Of a stretch of 64,000 bases of DNA, positions 1-12,104 are shown piece after piece. The notes below the pieces were generated by a model. That model was not told the origin of the DNA, searched no databases, and saw only the letters and a program-made list of their open reading frames with translations. The stretch is from the NCBI RefSeq assembly GCF_029227915.1, contig NC_079883.1, positions 23,312,001-23,376,000 of the forward strand, given 5' to 3'. Every line of letters starts with the position of its first letter. Positions within the stretch are counted from its first letter, which is position 1. The translations under genes and the position numbers were made by a program. The stretch is from Hydractinia symbiolongicarpus (lineage: Eukaryota; Cnidaria; Hydrozoa; Anthoathecata; Hydractiniidae).

Positions 1-35
1 TTCCGAGGAAAATTTTCCTGAGTGGAAACGGGCCT
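1..35. mobile_element. Right end of a PIF/Harbinger-like element
   Basis: The window opens inside an element that ends GTGGAAACGGGCCT followed by TAA. Read on the other strand this is AGGCCCGTTTCCAC, close to the termini of the complete element at 38440-39121 (AGGCGATTTTCCAC), which also abuts TAA. A 3-bp TAA target site is typical of PIF/Harbinger elements. The left part lies outside the window, so size and family are not certain. Confidence 0.4.
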
Positions 36-38
36 TAA

Positions 39-1883
39 CTAGCTAAGAGATTGAAAACGAAACCAACCAGCGGCTACACAAAAACCGTCACAAGTTGAAT
101 CCAATTTTGAGTGTTCCAAAAGTTTCGGTATTTTCCCCGAATTTGTAGTCCCATTTCGGCAATGCGACCTCAGGTTTTTTATAGCCCTGGGGACTAAATC
201 ATGCCGATCAGGACGACTTCTTGGTTTGCAGGGCAGTTCTTTAAAAGATTGATCCATGCGTTTCAGAGTCATAGCCGTGATTAAGGATGGAAAAACCCTC
301 TATAAATGCATATACGGTGCATGCTTTAAATTGAGTCTAAAAAGCTCTGCTTCGCGGGGAGCAAAGAAAAGCTTCCAAGGGAACGAGGAAAATAGTGCGA
401 CCCAACAAATGTTCGAGTTAAACAAGGGAAGAAAAATGGGTCGAGGTTCGAGTTATCCGAGGTTCAAGTTAAGTTTTTCATGAGAACAGGTAGATTCTTG
501 TCAACTTTTTTTAAATGATCACCATAGTTTTTTTTAAATAAATGCGTTTATTTCAGTTCGAATTAGTTGAATTAGTATAAATTTTCAAAATCTAGTGTAA
601 ACACAATCCGTATAAATAACATTTTGCCGATCTCGGTAACACGGACCAGACTTATTCACCTTTTATATTGGGGAACAATAAAACGCCACCAATCTGATAC
701 CTCACTAGACGTAAATGGGACAGAAGAGTAAGTGTAAAATTCTAAGCAAATGGCATTGTGTGATGAGCCTATTATGAAGACTGGATAGGCGAGCATTGGG
801 GAATCACCTTTGTTAACCCAAAAACTGCAAAACTCTCATCATGTGACACCTGAAACAGCCAGTCGAGAACAATCAATGGATGTGGCAATAAACAAGCCAT
901 TTAAGATGTACGTAAGAGAACAATTTGAAAAACATTTAAATGAAAACTTTTATAAGCAATACACATCATTGTAAAGATTATTCAGTTATTCCTTTGCAAA
1001 AGTGCACCTGTGGATAAGCGCATCAAAGTCTTGCTATCACCGCTGACAAGCGCTGCGCTTGATTACGGCATTTTAAGGTATCTTATCTCGAAAATGATGA
1101 AAGAAAGAAAAAACGTTTCCTCTAAATCTCAAAGAAGAAATTTCATTTATTATTTTATTTAAAGAATGTTTACACAGGATTTGTGATTCAAAAATATTCC
1201 ATATTATAATATGGAATATTTGTGTCTGTATATGTCTATCACGCAAAATGGTAACTGCAGTAGCGAGATACACGACATTGCGGTAAATAAAGGACGGGCG
1301 AACCGGTGGACTAACGCACGGCCACCGACTGGTTACAATTAATTGTAAAAACCCTGCTATTAATGTGTCCTGTAATAATTAAAATGTATGTATTTTTAAA
1401 AAATATTAAAAGTTATTAACAATATAAAAGGTTGATAAAAAAATTCAAGGAGACAAATCACAGCTCTCACAAACACCGGAAAAAAAGTAAAAATAAATAA
1501 ACAATGATAAAGAAAAACCAAACAAGCAGAAAGAATGGAAAGATGAAAAAAAAGAAAACAAAAACAGAAAAAAACTATCTAAAGTATAAAATAACTTCTT
1601 TTTTACAAATCACATTTTATCACCAGTTAAATCATTCTCTCTCTCTCCCTCACAAACAAACAAAAAAATCAAAAAAAAAAAAACATAAGAAAAAGTTTTG
1701 TAACCGACGCATCTCGGGTAATTTTTTGCACGAGGAAAATTTGATTTGAGGACTGAACAGCAGATAAAAAGTAACTTCTATTCAGTTCACATAACGATCA
1801 TAACAGAAAGGCTGCTACACCTAGTTCCAAAAACTTAATAAATTCACAATTTGCTAGCAACCAGAAAACAAATCCATTTTATT
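39..1883. other. Gene-poor flank with transposon debris
   Basis: No supported gene. About 250-480 carries phrases such as CGAGTTATCCGAGGTTC, which resemble pogo/Tigger-type terminal regions, but no ends could be fixed. About 1200-1335 is a decayed copy of the Helitron-like tail described at 41550-41679: CACGCAAAATGGTAAC, then AAAGGACGGGCGAACC. A purine-rich and simple-sequence stretch covers about 1440-1700. AATAAA on the minus strand at 1878-1883 sits next to the ASTE1 stop codon. Confidence 0.4.
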
Positions 1884-4800
1884 TTACTGATCTATCTCAT
1901 TGGATGGTTCTTCATCGTCTGGAACCATCAAAGCAGCGAATCTATTCTCTTGCTTGCACTCCTTCTTTTTTACTACTTTTACTTGACTTCTCTTCTTTTT
2001 GGAGCCTTTCCTAGCCTCTTTTACAACAATGCATTCCATTACACCAGAGGTAACGATTTTAAAAAACTCGTCATATAACTGACGTTGGGAACTTGTTAAC
2101 AGATTTTCAGCAGCTTCACCTGAACAAAATTATAACTTACAAAATAAGTTATTCGGCGAAATACAAATGAGACCTTCGTAAAAGTTTGTCATAGGGAGTT
2201 TTATCGCAAATTAGGTGCTTTGCTAGCACAGTTAAAATGGAATAAGCTTCACTTTGATGTATCAAAAAGCTAGAGGTGAATTTGATTCCCAAACACTGTT
2301 CATCAAAGTTCTTTTTGTATCCCACATGAAAACTTCGCAACCATTTTAGTTTGGCGGTATTTTTTGTCAAAATTGCATTTAGCAGTAAGAATCCGAAATA
2401 GTTTTTAGTCTGGCGTGCATATCACTATTTATGTATATGTTCATGGCATCCGGAGGCTTAAATTTGCTCATTCTTAACCATATGAGAATGTTGTGAAGTT
2501 TTTATGTTTTTTGTTTCGTGAGCAGTTTTTCTTTTTATTCTTTATGTCTGAATTAATCAGTGTGTAGTGCGATTTAAAGTGTAATTACTGATGTTTAAAA
2601 TTCAAATGCAAGCCTGAAAAATTACATCCTTAAGCCTCATTTTGGAATTTTAATTGCTTATTAAAAAAAGCATGTACTAGTAGGCAGAAATTAACTATAT
2701 CACGTGATTTCATACACAATTTGGTGAATTTGTCCCCATACAGAATGTAACTGTATAAAATGTCAACCAACTTTGGAGAACTGCTAACGTTTTTTAGAAA
2801 AGCATTGACGTTATTTGAAATTTTAACTTTCCGTTTGTGTAATTAACCTGGCACGCATATAAACTTACACTTTCATCATCTTTTTTTTATTTAGCGGATA
2901 ATCTTACTTACACACAAGGCCACCCGTGTAAGCCCAATTAAAGGGACTTCAAAACGGGGTGTTGATTTTTTACTTTAGTACGCACAGCAAGTCGAGCTAA
3001 TAATGCAGAAATTGTATAAAACAAAACAGATTTAATTTTAAACCAATTTCGCCCTAAAACAATTTTATGGTAACAAATTAAAAAACGAAGCAGTTTCACG
3101 TTTTAAATTAATTTGGACACGACCAAATATAAAGTAACAAAAAATCAATATTTTGAGGTCATTATTATTTTCAGCATGACTTTTTTTATTTTATCGAAAT
3201 CACTGATCTTGTTGTTAAAACCACCAGAGCTATATCTTAACTTTAACGTTACAGTCTTTTTAACTATAGTTCATTGGCAGACATTTTAAATAAACTCACC
3301 AGTGCGAAGACTTTGGTAGACACAGTGGGCGTCTCCGCCATTAAATATGCTCTTTGATGGAGGACACTGAAAAGGGCGTGCTATCAGGTCGTTCAAGAAT
3401 CGCAAGTAGTAAAAAATTGACTGCCAGGAACAAAAGTGGTGGGCAACATCCACATCAAATCGTCTTTGCTTAAACTTTAAAGGTGAAGAGGAGTGACAAT
3501 AATATGTAAACGCTATAAGTAGACTTTGTATAAGTTCCACTTGTAAATTGATACCATTTCTAAAAGTAGCTTGGATCCAATACTTTAGGGAGAGAAGAAA
3601 CAAAACATATGGACCTTGAATTCCAATTAACGATTCAAATGGAAACTGTACTAAGTCACATAGGTATCTTTGTTTATCTTTGTTCGAGTACTTTCCAAGA
3701 ATTATGTCAAGAGGTATTCTCTGCATCTCTGTTAACGTAAGCTCAATATCAAACTGTTTATAGTAGTTACCAGCTCGTCTGAACTCCTTTACACAAATTT
3801 GATCTTCAGGTGAAGTTGCCAAAAGAATAGCATAAATATAACACCGCAGTTCTGTTGATAGTTCACAGCTTGCTTTTCTTTCGTAATTCTCACATTGTAT
3901 TTTGACAAAATGAGTTTTCTTGGTACATATATCTACAGCAAACGGAGATAACAAACCGAAACTACACATATTGTAAACATATTCCTCTCTACTTTTAATG
4001 TCAACATAGTCTAACTGTTTAAGACTTGTTTTCTGTGTCAACAAGATCGTATACATGGCATTACAGTCCTCCTGATCAATATCAACATCAAATTCCCTCA
4101 ATATGGTTGAAATTTCTTCTTGCAATGCCACTTCAATCTCTTTATTGCGACTACAAATATCATCCACTACATTATCCGGGCATGTAAATTTACGAAGGTA
4201 ATTGCATATCAAAGTTACACGAGAATTAATACTTTTTACGCACGCACCACATGACTGTTGTATTTGTCTCAACAATTGTTCTGTGCTGTAATCGTTTCCC
4301 AATATTACACCTAGCATTGGTAGCATAGTTTCACTTAACTGTAAGTGATCAGCCAGGTAAGATCTTTTGTAGAGAAGTGCTTTTGAGGCATATAAAACAC
4401 TATCTAATTTGATTACACCTTGAATGACATTTGTCAAAAAGAAATCACTGTCAAGACTCACAACTGGACAATTTATCTTGTTGGCAAGTGCAGCCACTGC
4501 TAAGTCTGCTTCCCTGAAAAGAAAAACAAAAATATGTTTTGGAAAAAATGCATACTCTTCTCTATCTTGCGTTAAATCCAAAGTAACAGGGTCTTCAAAA
4601 CAAATTAAATGAACCTGGAACAAATAAATAAGCAAAACAATATTTTCAAAAACCTTTAATGCTTTCAATTTCAGTAACCCTTATATATTTAGGCAAATAA
4701 TTATTTTCAAGATATCTTAAAGAAATTTCAAGTAAACATATATTGGGCTTATTTATGTAACGTGAAAAAAGATAAAATTGGGGGAAATTTAGTAACAGGC

Positions 4801-5296
4801 AAGCACCGCTATTAAAATTTGAAAATCAAAACTTATAATACAATTTCAGATTGAAACAAACGAAAAAGAAGATTTTCACTTACTTTTTTGCAACAACAAA
4901 GTTTATTTTCATATCTTGCATAACTTCAATAAATATTTCCATCGTCAATACAGGTTTTGGTAAGCTATGGTCACTTTTATGTGCCAACTTTTGTATAACC
5001 TTTATTTCTTTTTCACGCCGTTGGCAAATTGTATTATTTTTAATGGGGATGTTACTACCACCATCTAAAACAACATAAGGTGCCACATGCCACTGTCGAA
5101 GTGTTTCAAAATATTTCTGAAATACTGTATACAGCATGTGATAGTCTCCTCCACATCGTGCAGGAACCTTCCTCGATAATTTATGATACAAACAATTACC
5201 ATCAAACATCAGACATTTTCCTTTGACATCAACTTTTTGTTTGAATAAAACGTTATGATGTTCTTCTACGTATGTTGTCAACTGGGTCACTCCCAT
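1884..5296 (-). CDS. ASTE1: ASTE1 (asteroid homolog), XPG/FEN-like protein
   Basis: Three coding exons, all read on the minus strand: 5296-4884, 4513-3300 and 2119-1884 (ATG at 5296, stop TAA at 1884-1886). Junctions are AA|GTAAGT...TTTTCAG|G and G|GTGAGT...TTCAG|GT, and the frame stays open for 620 codons; human ASTE1 is of similar size (family knowledge). The N-terminus MGVTQLTTYVEEH is the asteroid signature. Exon 1 holds the XPG N-domain (LMFDGNCLYHKL, VVLDGG). Exon 2 opens with the I-domain (EADLAVAALAN, then SLDSDFFL and LGNDYS), so the acidic residues of a PIN/XPG fold are present. Exon 3 is Lys-rich and ends NRFAALMVPDDEE. The open frame upstream of 4513 is intron, because the acceptor there joins exon 1 directly to the EAD motif. 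Asteroid proteins are linked to EGFR/Ras signalling in flies and to DNA-end processing in mammals; the role here is inferred from homology. Confidence 0.9.
2505..2690 (+). repeat. Interspersed repeat family A, copy 1
   Basis: Lies in ASTE1 intron 2. It shares GCAGTTTTTCTTTTTATTCT, TTACTGATGTTTAAAATTCA and AAGCCTCATTTTGGAATTT with copies at 5480-5740 (same strand) and 44925-45065 (opposite strand). No coding capacity or clear termini are visible, so the class is unknown. Confidence 0.5.
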
Positions 5297-5479
5297 TGTT
5301 GATTATTTCTGGTAAGTAAAAAAAAATACATATTTAAACTTCACCTCCTACTTAAACAACAAGTTGATTTCATATAAAAGAGCTGGAAAAGTTGTCTATG
5401 AATATTTATTTTTTAAAGAAATCTTTATTGGTTCTTTAAAATTATATCTACATTGCAAAACAATTGCATGCATGTTTTG

Positions 5480-5740
5480 TGAGCAGTTGTTTTTATTCTT
5501 ATGTCTCAATTAACCAGATTTAAGTTGAAATTACAGATGCTCAAAATTTAGATGTAATATTTTTTTTTAAATAAGCATATTTTGAGCCTAGTCATGTGTT
5601 TTTCATAGGCACATTCCGAAAAATCTTTTTGCCATTAGCATAACCTTAGCTTATTTTGAGCCCCAAAAAGTACTTTTCATAAGCATCCTCAAGCCTCATT
5701 TTGGAATTTCAATTGGTCATAAAAGAAAAATATGAATGTT
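5480..5740 (+). repeat. Interspersed repeat family A, copy 2
   Basis: Same family as 2505-2690. It carries GTGAGCAGTTGTTTTTATTC, AAATAAGCATATTTTGAGCC, GTCATGTGTTTTTCATA and CCTCATTTTGGAATTTCAAT. It lies just upstream of the ASTE1 start codon, so it could hold part of the promoter. That is only positional inference. Confidence 0.5.
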
Positions 5741-5879
5741 GTCATAGTCAATGCACCTCATGCATTAGTGAGAAAAATCTTCAAATAAAATGTATGCCAT
5801 TGCAATCATACAAGAAAAGGCTCTTTGCCCACAATATGCATAAACCTTCAAACATCCTAGTTATGTAAATTTTACAGAT

Positions 5880-8270
5880 CCTGTTCTACAGACTTCAACT
5901 CCAGTTGCCAATCAGGCTACTTTGATTTTGGGTGGGTCGTCTGCCACTGCCTTAAATCTTCTGTTGGTCAGCCTAGAAGTAGTCAACCAAGTACAAGATG
6001 AAAATCCAGCTATCAACAAACTTATTAAGAAATGCAACAATTGTCTTAGTCAGTCAAGCCTAGAATACAATAAGCTTGACAACTACCAGTGCTTATGCAG
6101 AAGTAGACAAACAACTAGATACCCTTTTAGATGATGGAGTGAATAAAGTCACTCGGACATGGGTAAATCTTTTGGTTGTTATAACAAAGAAAGACTAAAG
6201 TCTTTGCATTTGTTTATATGGGTGTTGCCAACAGTGCCATCATTCAAGATCCTTTTCAGATTCCAACACTGGAAGAAATCCTGTTAGTATTCAATGGGTG
6301 TACAAAATTTACTACCTAGGATCTTAACCACGGCTGTCATCAATTATAACTATAAAAAAAGTCAAGATCTGCAGCATTTGCCATTCATCGTGGAATCTTT
6401 CAGTACTTACTATTGAGTTAGTGCAGCTGCTGAAGTCTACCAGTGACACATTAAAGGACTACATAGTGTAAAAGATATGGCACATGATAAAATACTTGGA
6501 GAGACTAGTAAGTGTATTTTGCAGGAGATTGCAGAAGAAAAATCTCCCAGCTAATTAAAAGAAATGCAAATTCATGCAACTTAAACTTTTATACATGGGA
6601 CACAAATTATCTGCAGATGGTCCTGATAATTGCAAAGTAGAGGCCATTCAAGCACTGAAAGAGCAATTTGCTAGACTGATTGAACCCCTTCGACGATTAA
6701 TGTCAACTAGAAATGAACAGCTGCACAGCAAAATTCTTTCAGCAAATTGAAGTTTGCATTGATGTCATCTCGTACTTTAGGATATTTAAATGCTACGGCG
6801 GATACTGAAGTCATTACGGATGCATCACCTGTTGGCCTTGTGCCATATATGTGCAACAACAAAGACGTGACAGAAGTAGTCGATACAGCCAACATGCACA
6901 TGAGAATCTATCTTGTTTGGTATACAGCAGTTTCAAATGGTAAACGTTTTATTGTATGACGGATTATAAACGTTTCGTCAAACTATATATGCTACCTAGT
7001 AATGCACCTTCACATACAGAGCGATAACCTGTTTAATGGCTTATGATTTCCAGGTATTTTATCAACCAGGATCACATAACTCTGCAGATTATCTCTCCTG
7101 CTTGAATCCCCTAGTAACTAAAGTGAAAGGTCAACATATGTCTGAGGATTACATCAGGCACGTGACTGATCACTACTGCCAAATAGTAAGACAATAGCTG
7201 AAATTGTCAAAGCCACAAGTGAGGCCAAAGAGCTGCAGATGGTTGTTAAAAGCGTTTCTACATTATGGCCCAAACACTTGCATAATACTACCTGCTACAG
7301 AAATAAAATGTATCAGAATTGTCATTCTAATATCTTTACATCAGGTTTGGTGGCCTGGCATGAACGTAGAGGCTGAATATGTCTAACAATGTCATGCAAG
7401 TCAAGTTGTGAATGATGCAGAATTCAAACAGACACCAATTATGTCTATACTTCAATCCATAAGAATCCTAGTTAATGATTGACTGTGACCTCCTCTGTGG
7501 TATCTATCATGTTCTGGTGTGCGTGGACTATTATATATATTTGCTGTTAACTGAAACGTAAAAAATGCATTTAAGCAGCTATTACAGATAAAAAGGACTG
7601 GAAGGTATCTTTATAAAATTACCGTACCACTCATCATTGTATAACTGAGGAAGCACCAGCAAAACTGATGTTTTGCTGAGATGTTACAGACAAACTTCCA
7701 CCTCCAAATCACTCACTTAATACAGCTGTTACCCAACATGAAAAGACAATAAAGGAGGCTATGAAGAAACATATGATGTCAAGAGAAATCCAAGACCACA
7801 TAACTTTAATGTTGGTCAGACTGTTCTTGTCAGAAATGTATCAAAGATTTATGACAAATTTATTCAGTGGTATTGTCAGACTGCAGTCAGTATGAAATAA
7901 AGGGAATCAGCATCAGTCTTCTGTTTAATGGGAAAGAGATCAGAAGAGTTTCTTATAGTAAACCATTCTGGTCTGGTCAATCTCCAACTTTTGAATTACA
8001 AATATATACTGTCTAGTGTTGATTCATGGTTGTCGCTCAGCGATCCATATCTCAGCTTTTAGAAGAATCTTGAAGTGACACTGTTCCCTACAAAAATAAA
8101 TCCTCTTAAGATAATGAAGACACTGATAACAACATGCTCAATTGGCATGCCTAATGAGAAGGCACTAGGTGATGTCAAATCTAATAATGATGTATCAGGT
8201 GAAGCCGAGCTGATTGGGGATTTACAAGGTGATGACGAGCCTGGTGTTGATAATGTAATTAATAGTTAAG
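5880..8270 (+). mobile_element. Decayed Ty3/gypsy retrotransposon
   Basis: Fragments of a pol polyprotein appear in order on the plus strand, broken by stops and frameshifts. About 6570-6720 is the end of a reverse transcriptase. About 6747-6956 is an RNase H-like segment with EVITDASPVGL. About 7050-7110 reads YQPGSHNSADYLSCL, the usual RNase H end. About 7300-7440 is an integrase zinc-binding remnant with VWWPGMNVEAEY. About 7800-7870 is the integrase C-terminal segment GQTVLVRN. No LTRs, protease or primer-binding site could be recognised. The copy is inactive. The order RT-RNase H-integrase supports Ty3/gypsy rather than Ty1/copia. Confidence 0.7.
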
Positions 8271-8544
8271 TGTTGTACAATGACGGTTCATAAGCAGATA
8301 ATAAAAGTGAAGGCATATTAAAGCTAATAAAACAACAGCCTATAAGGTTCAAGAACTATATATTATATTTCTATGTACAAAGACTGTGTTTAACAGAATA
8401 CAAAAATATTTTTTCATTTTAATGTTTAGCATAAACGTTTGTTGTGTATGCTTTTTTGTTAAGTGTTTGTTTTATTTATAGCATAAAATTTTGGATGTGC
8501 GAGATGTTGTTTATTGTTCCTCGTAGTTACTTCTGCCATATTAA
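8271..8544. other. Short intergenic spacer
   Basis: AT-rich sequence between the gypsy relic and the inverted-repeat element that starts near 8545. I see no open frame or motif of note. Confidence 0.4.
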
Positions 8545-9277
8545 CAGGCCATAACTTGAGACAAGTGCGATCCCACCCTCTACTCGCCCACACACTTGTA
8601 AACAAATTTACGAGTGCTTTTTATCGCACCCGTGATTTTTTTCTTTTTCTAAAATATTATAGAGCGATGAAAAAGGCTTTCATGATTTTTAAACGATCTA
8701 AGTTGATATTTTCACTTTCTACGATGCCGTTTTTCTAATTTTTAAACGATCTACCGCGATCTTTTTGCTATTTACAATCCCGTTTTGATTGTTTTTAAAC
8801 GATCCACAGCGAACTTTTCACTTTCTACGATCTCGATTTGTTATTTTTATGACGAATGCAGACATTTACATAGTTTGATAGCTAATTTCTTTTAAAAATC
8901 AGAGATGAGTGATAAACATGTTATGTTATGCGATTTGAACTTAAACAATTTAACAAAGTGTTGAAGCGAATTAATTTTAATTAATTTTACGATTGCGAAG
9001 CGAATGCAAAACTATTTGGAAACGATTTTTAATTCAAGGAAGAGATATTTTTTAAATTTGATTCAAAATTGTATAGAGATCGTTTCAAATAAAATATTAT
9101 ATATGCGAATTGAAACGATTATTTTCAAAACGATCGTGGAGACGGTCCCTTAGTATTCACAAATCGCACTTGTAAATTTTGCTTACGAGTGCAATTTTTC
9201 ACACAACATGGGACTCGTAACTTTTTTAGCGGGTGCTGTTTGTAGCTCTGGCATGTTTTTATTCAAGAAATGGCCTG
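8545..9277. mobile_element. Non-coding inverted-repeat element of about 730 bp
   Basis: The left end CAGGCCATAACTTGAG (8545) is mirrored by CTTGAA-like sequence ending in GGCCTG near 9277; read on the other strand the right end is CAGGCCATTTCTTGAA. Further inside, ACAAGTGCGAT and TTTACGAGTGC on the left are matched by ACAAGTGCGATTTGTG on the right. There is no transposase frame, so this is a MITE-like element. TTAA occurs at 8541-8544 and again at 9281-9284, but the second is not flush with the end, so the target site is unresolved. Confidence 0.45.
8685..8845 (+). repeat. Three tandem copies of a 53-bp unit
   Basis: TTTTTAAACGATC starts three consecutive units; AAACGAT falls at 8691, 8744 and 8797, exactly 53 bp apart. 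Units 1 and 3 also share TTTTCACTTTCTACGAT. The array lies inside the element at 8545-9277. Confidence 0.7.
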
Positions 9278-9700
9278 TATTTAACAGAAACTGGTCTATT
9301 TTGTTTATATATATTTACCGTTAAACAGTAGCAAAAACTCATTCACATACGGAGTCAATCACACTTGATCAACTCTTTGTTATTCCTTAATTAGCCAAAA
9401 TGACGTTCTATCTTCAACAACCCCCACCCTTTCTAGCAGAAATGTCACACTAATTTTCGATATTTCCCAAATGCAAATATACCATTTTCCAGCATCTTTT
9501 GTGGTCCATATGTTTCGCTGTGCGAAGCGTAAAGCCTCCATGCAACCTGGCCGCACTAACTATCTGTAAAAATAAACAAAACGAATGAGATACCATATCA
9601 TGGCATCTATTGGCCACTTCGCAAAACTGAATTGCTTTTATAAAGATTATTGACCAACCTCAAACCCAGGCACACTTTGTTTTTTACATCATATGGAGTC

Positions 9701-10420
9701 GGCAGTACTGTTCTGCCTGGATAATGAACATTGGCCTGATTAAGTAAGGCAACTTGCCCCAGTTAATACATAATCAGGGCAACACAATAGGGACAGGCCG
9801 GCTTATGTATAACATTTTTATATTATTTCTCACTTATTATAGAACACAAATAATCGGGGAAGGCCGGCTTATGTATAACAGTCAAAATTTTTTCGAGACT
9901 TATAGAACAAATATAATTGGGGCCCATCACTTTTATATCATTTGTCATCACTTCTGACAAGCAAATAGCCCTGGTAGCAAAGTTGTTGTTGTTCTCAAAT
10001 GAAACAAAATTTCTTGGCAAACACTAAATTTTGGGATTCACAAGTTTAATTACTTTTCACCAAACTTAATTCCTGCAAAAAGAATAATTTAGGTTCCGTG
10101 AAATTTAGTTAATTCAAAGTATATTATGTTGAAATGTATTTACTACAAGATTAGTTTATACTAAGAATTACATCGATACTTTTTTATTTCACCATTTCTA
10201 GTTTTTAGGGGTGTTCTATTTTCCAAAGAATGTTTAATTCACAAAAATTCGAAGAAAATGCCAATGACAGTCTGCCTGGCCAGCCATTATATCAGCGTTC
10301 ATAATCCGGTCACCACGACATAACCAGTGCAAGATAAACATAATGGGACCATGCGTACATAATCCGGCTGTGCCGGTTGTAAACAGGCCGTTTTCACAAT
10401 CCGGGCAGAACAGTACCACA
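9701..10420. mobile_element. Inverted-repeat DNA element of 720 bp with GAGTC flanks
   Basis: The left end reads GGCAGTACTGTTCTGCCTGGAT and the right end, on the other strand, TGTGGTACTGTTCTGCCCGGAT; the similarity continues for about 40 bp (GGCCTGATTA against GGCCTGTTTA). GAGTC lies immediately outside both ends, at 9696-9700 and 10421-10425, a likely 5-bp target-site duplication. Internally GGCCGGCTTATGTATAACA occurs twice (about 9797 and 9863). It has no transposase frame, so it is non-autonomous. Confidence 0.55.
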
Positions 10421-10425
10421 GAGTC

Positions 10426-11284
10426 TATCATGCTTCAAAGTATATTCTTCATATTATTTTCTTCATAGTGCCAACCTGGTAGGCTGTGTTGTGAGCAGTT
10501 TATTTATGTAGCTATATCTAGCTATTTTATAATGCTTATTGTATATGTTCCAAGAAACAAGTGTTTTATTGATATTTGGTTACTTCTTTTTGAAAAGGAA
10601 AATCGATATTTTAATAAATGTCATGGTCAAAACCCCCTTCCCCTAAACGTCGAAATGATGTTTTTTTGAAAAAATCGATTTTTGACTCTTCCCTAATCAG
10701 GTGGGTGAGACATCCTCCTACTAGGTAAAGCCATTGGGGGAGATATAGCTACCCATACCTGGCTACCATAATATGCAATCACCAGTTTTTAAAAATGCTT
10801 TCTGTAAAGTTATTTTTACAGAACTTACAGCTAGTGGGATAATAACAGTACACATATGGAAGATGCATGACTTACTGGAAACGAGAATCCATTCATCCCC
10901 AAATGTCTCTTGCTACGACAGGAATGGTTTAGGCTTTAGGCCACGCCCACACCACAAGACTATCGGATATGCGAAACGGATACTGAAACGGCATTGTATG
11001 CATTGTGGAAACAGAAATGGCAACAGTAGAAGGAAAACAAACGCTTAAGTTTATGTAGTACGCAACCATTAGAAATACTGTTAAAAAGTTTTCCTATATC
11101 CATGTACACATACGTAATCTGGAAAATAAATATCCGGAGAAGCCAGGATTAATATTTATCCACAGCGTGTGAACATGGTCTTATCTTTTTTAGGTCTGGT
11201 ATTGATTCTGAGAAAAAGCCATGCCTCAAAAAGCAGGACTTGAGTCCCCGTTTCCAATTTTTTTCCCTTGGAATATATTTTATT
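10426..11284. other. Intergenic, no supported gene
   Basis: An open frame of 91 codons at 10773-11048 has no recognisable domain and low-complexity composition. I see no splice-supported exons here. The stretch separates the element at 9701-10420 from the small hairpin elements that follow. Confidence 0.35.
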
Positions 11285-11382
11285 CTCGTCCCTAGGGTTT
11301 GTTGCCTAATGTCAAAGCTGCTAGCGCTTACTTGATGTAACGGCCTCGCAGTGTCAAAAAGACTAGAACTCCTGGGGACGAG
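11285..11382 (+). mobile_element. CTCGTCCC hairpin mini-element, copy 1
   Basis: A 98-bp element whose ends CTCGTCCCTAGGG and CCTGGGGACGAG are inverted repeats. ATATATT occurs 5 bp outside each end. It shares CAGTGTCAAAAAGAC next to the right end with the copy at 58886-58987. See also 11634-11697. Confidence 0.55.
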
Positions 11383-11633
11383 GATGGATATATTAAAAAC
11401 TTTTGAAAAAACAAAATAACGCGGTTCTAAAATTTTGCACTTGATCAAACGCGCTTATTTAAAAGAGCCGGTACAACCACTCGTTCGGCCGGTACAATCA
11501 GTCGTAAGACCAGAACAACCACTTGTTTTCGGCTGGTACACTGACTGATCCTGTAATAGCAGCAAATACAGGAATAACAACACAAAGAAAAGAAAGAAAA
11601 CCTGAATCGAAAGAAAAATACGATCTGCATACC

Positions 11634-11697
11634 AAACTCGTCCCCAGCGCCTTTTGTCTCTTTTTTTACTGAACGGCGAGGCGCTGGGGACGAGTTT
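11634..11697 (-). mobile_element. CTCGTCCC hairpin mini-element, copy 2 (64 bp)
   Basis: The arms AAACTCGTCCCCAGCGCC and GGCGCTGGGGACGAGTTT form a near-perfect hairpin around a 28-bp loop. GATCTGCATACC flanks it directly on both sides (11622-11633 and 11698-11709), which looks like a 12-bp target duplication. On the minus strand the loop contains AGAGACAAAA, as in the 58886-58987 copy. It is far too short to code for anything. Confidence 0.65.
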
Positions 11698-11709
11698 GAT
11701 CTGCATACC

Positions 11710-12104
11710 TATCACCGACATAATCATTATCACCATGGAGATCAAGGAACTTTTCCAAGCTTGTATAAACCCGCCCACAACATACCTTGATTTCGGGATT
11801 TGATTTGCTCTTTGATTCATAATAATTAACCTTACCTCCCGCGAGAAACAATTTAAGCTCGTTTTTGAAAGACCTTTAAAAGTTATCTAGAAACCTTGGT
11901 TTTTTTTGTCTAGGGGCTGTTCATGTGGGAAATATTTCCTTGGTTAGCGGGGAAATATTTCAGCATGGCATAATTTTTACTTTCTGTTCATATGGCATGG
12001 GCGAGAAAACTTTTCCCGGGTGAGAAAATACCATGTGATAAGTTACTATTGTTTATTGTGATAAGAATCTATTGTTTATTTCTCGCGGAAACAATCTGAA
12101 ATTG
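11710..12104. other. Non-coding stretch with inverted TTCC/GGAA motifs
   Basis: No gene. At about 11917-12015, GGGGCTGTTCATGTGGG and CTGTTCATATGGCATGGG look like termini of another small DNA element, with GGAAATATTTCC palindromes between them. Both ends could not be fixed. Confidence 0.3.

Noticed and set aside
4514-4668. N-terminal extension of ASTE1 exon 2 (frame starting at 4668)
   Set aside because: The acceptor TTTTCAG at 4514-4520 joins exon 1 in phase directly to the EAD motif, so the upstream open stretch is intron.
6747-6956. Domesticated retroelement gene
   Set aside because: Frames around it are full of stops and shifts and no intact domain remains.
10773-11048. 91-codon open frame as a small protein gene
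   Set aside because: No recognisable domain, signal peptide or conserved motif; length is expected by chance.
11149-11851. Minus-strand open frames as a small gene
   Set aside because: They cover two hairpin mini-elements and their flanks; composition is that of the repeats.
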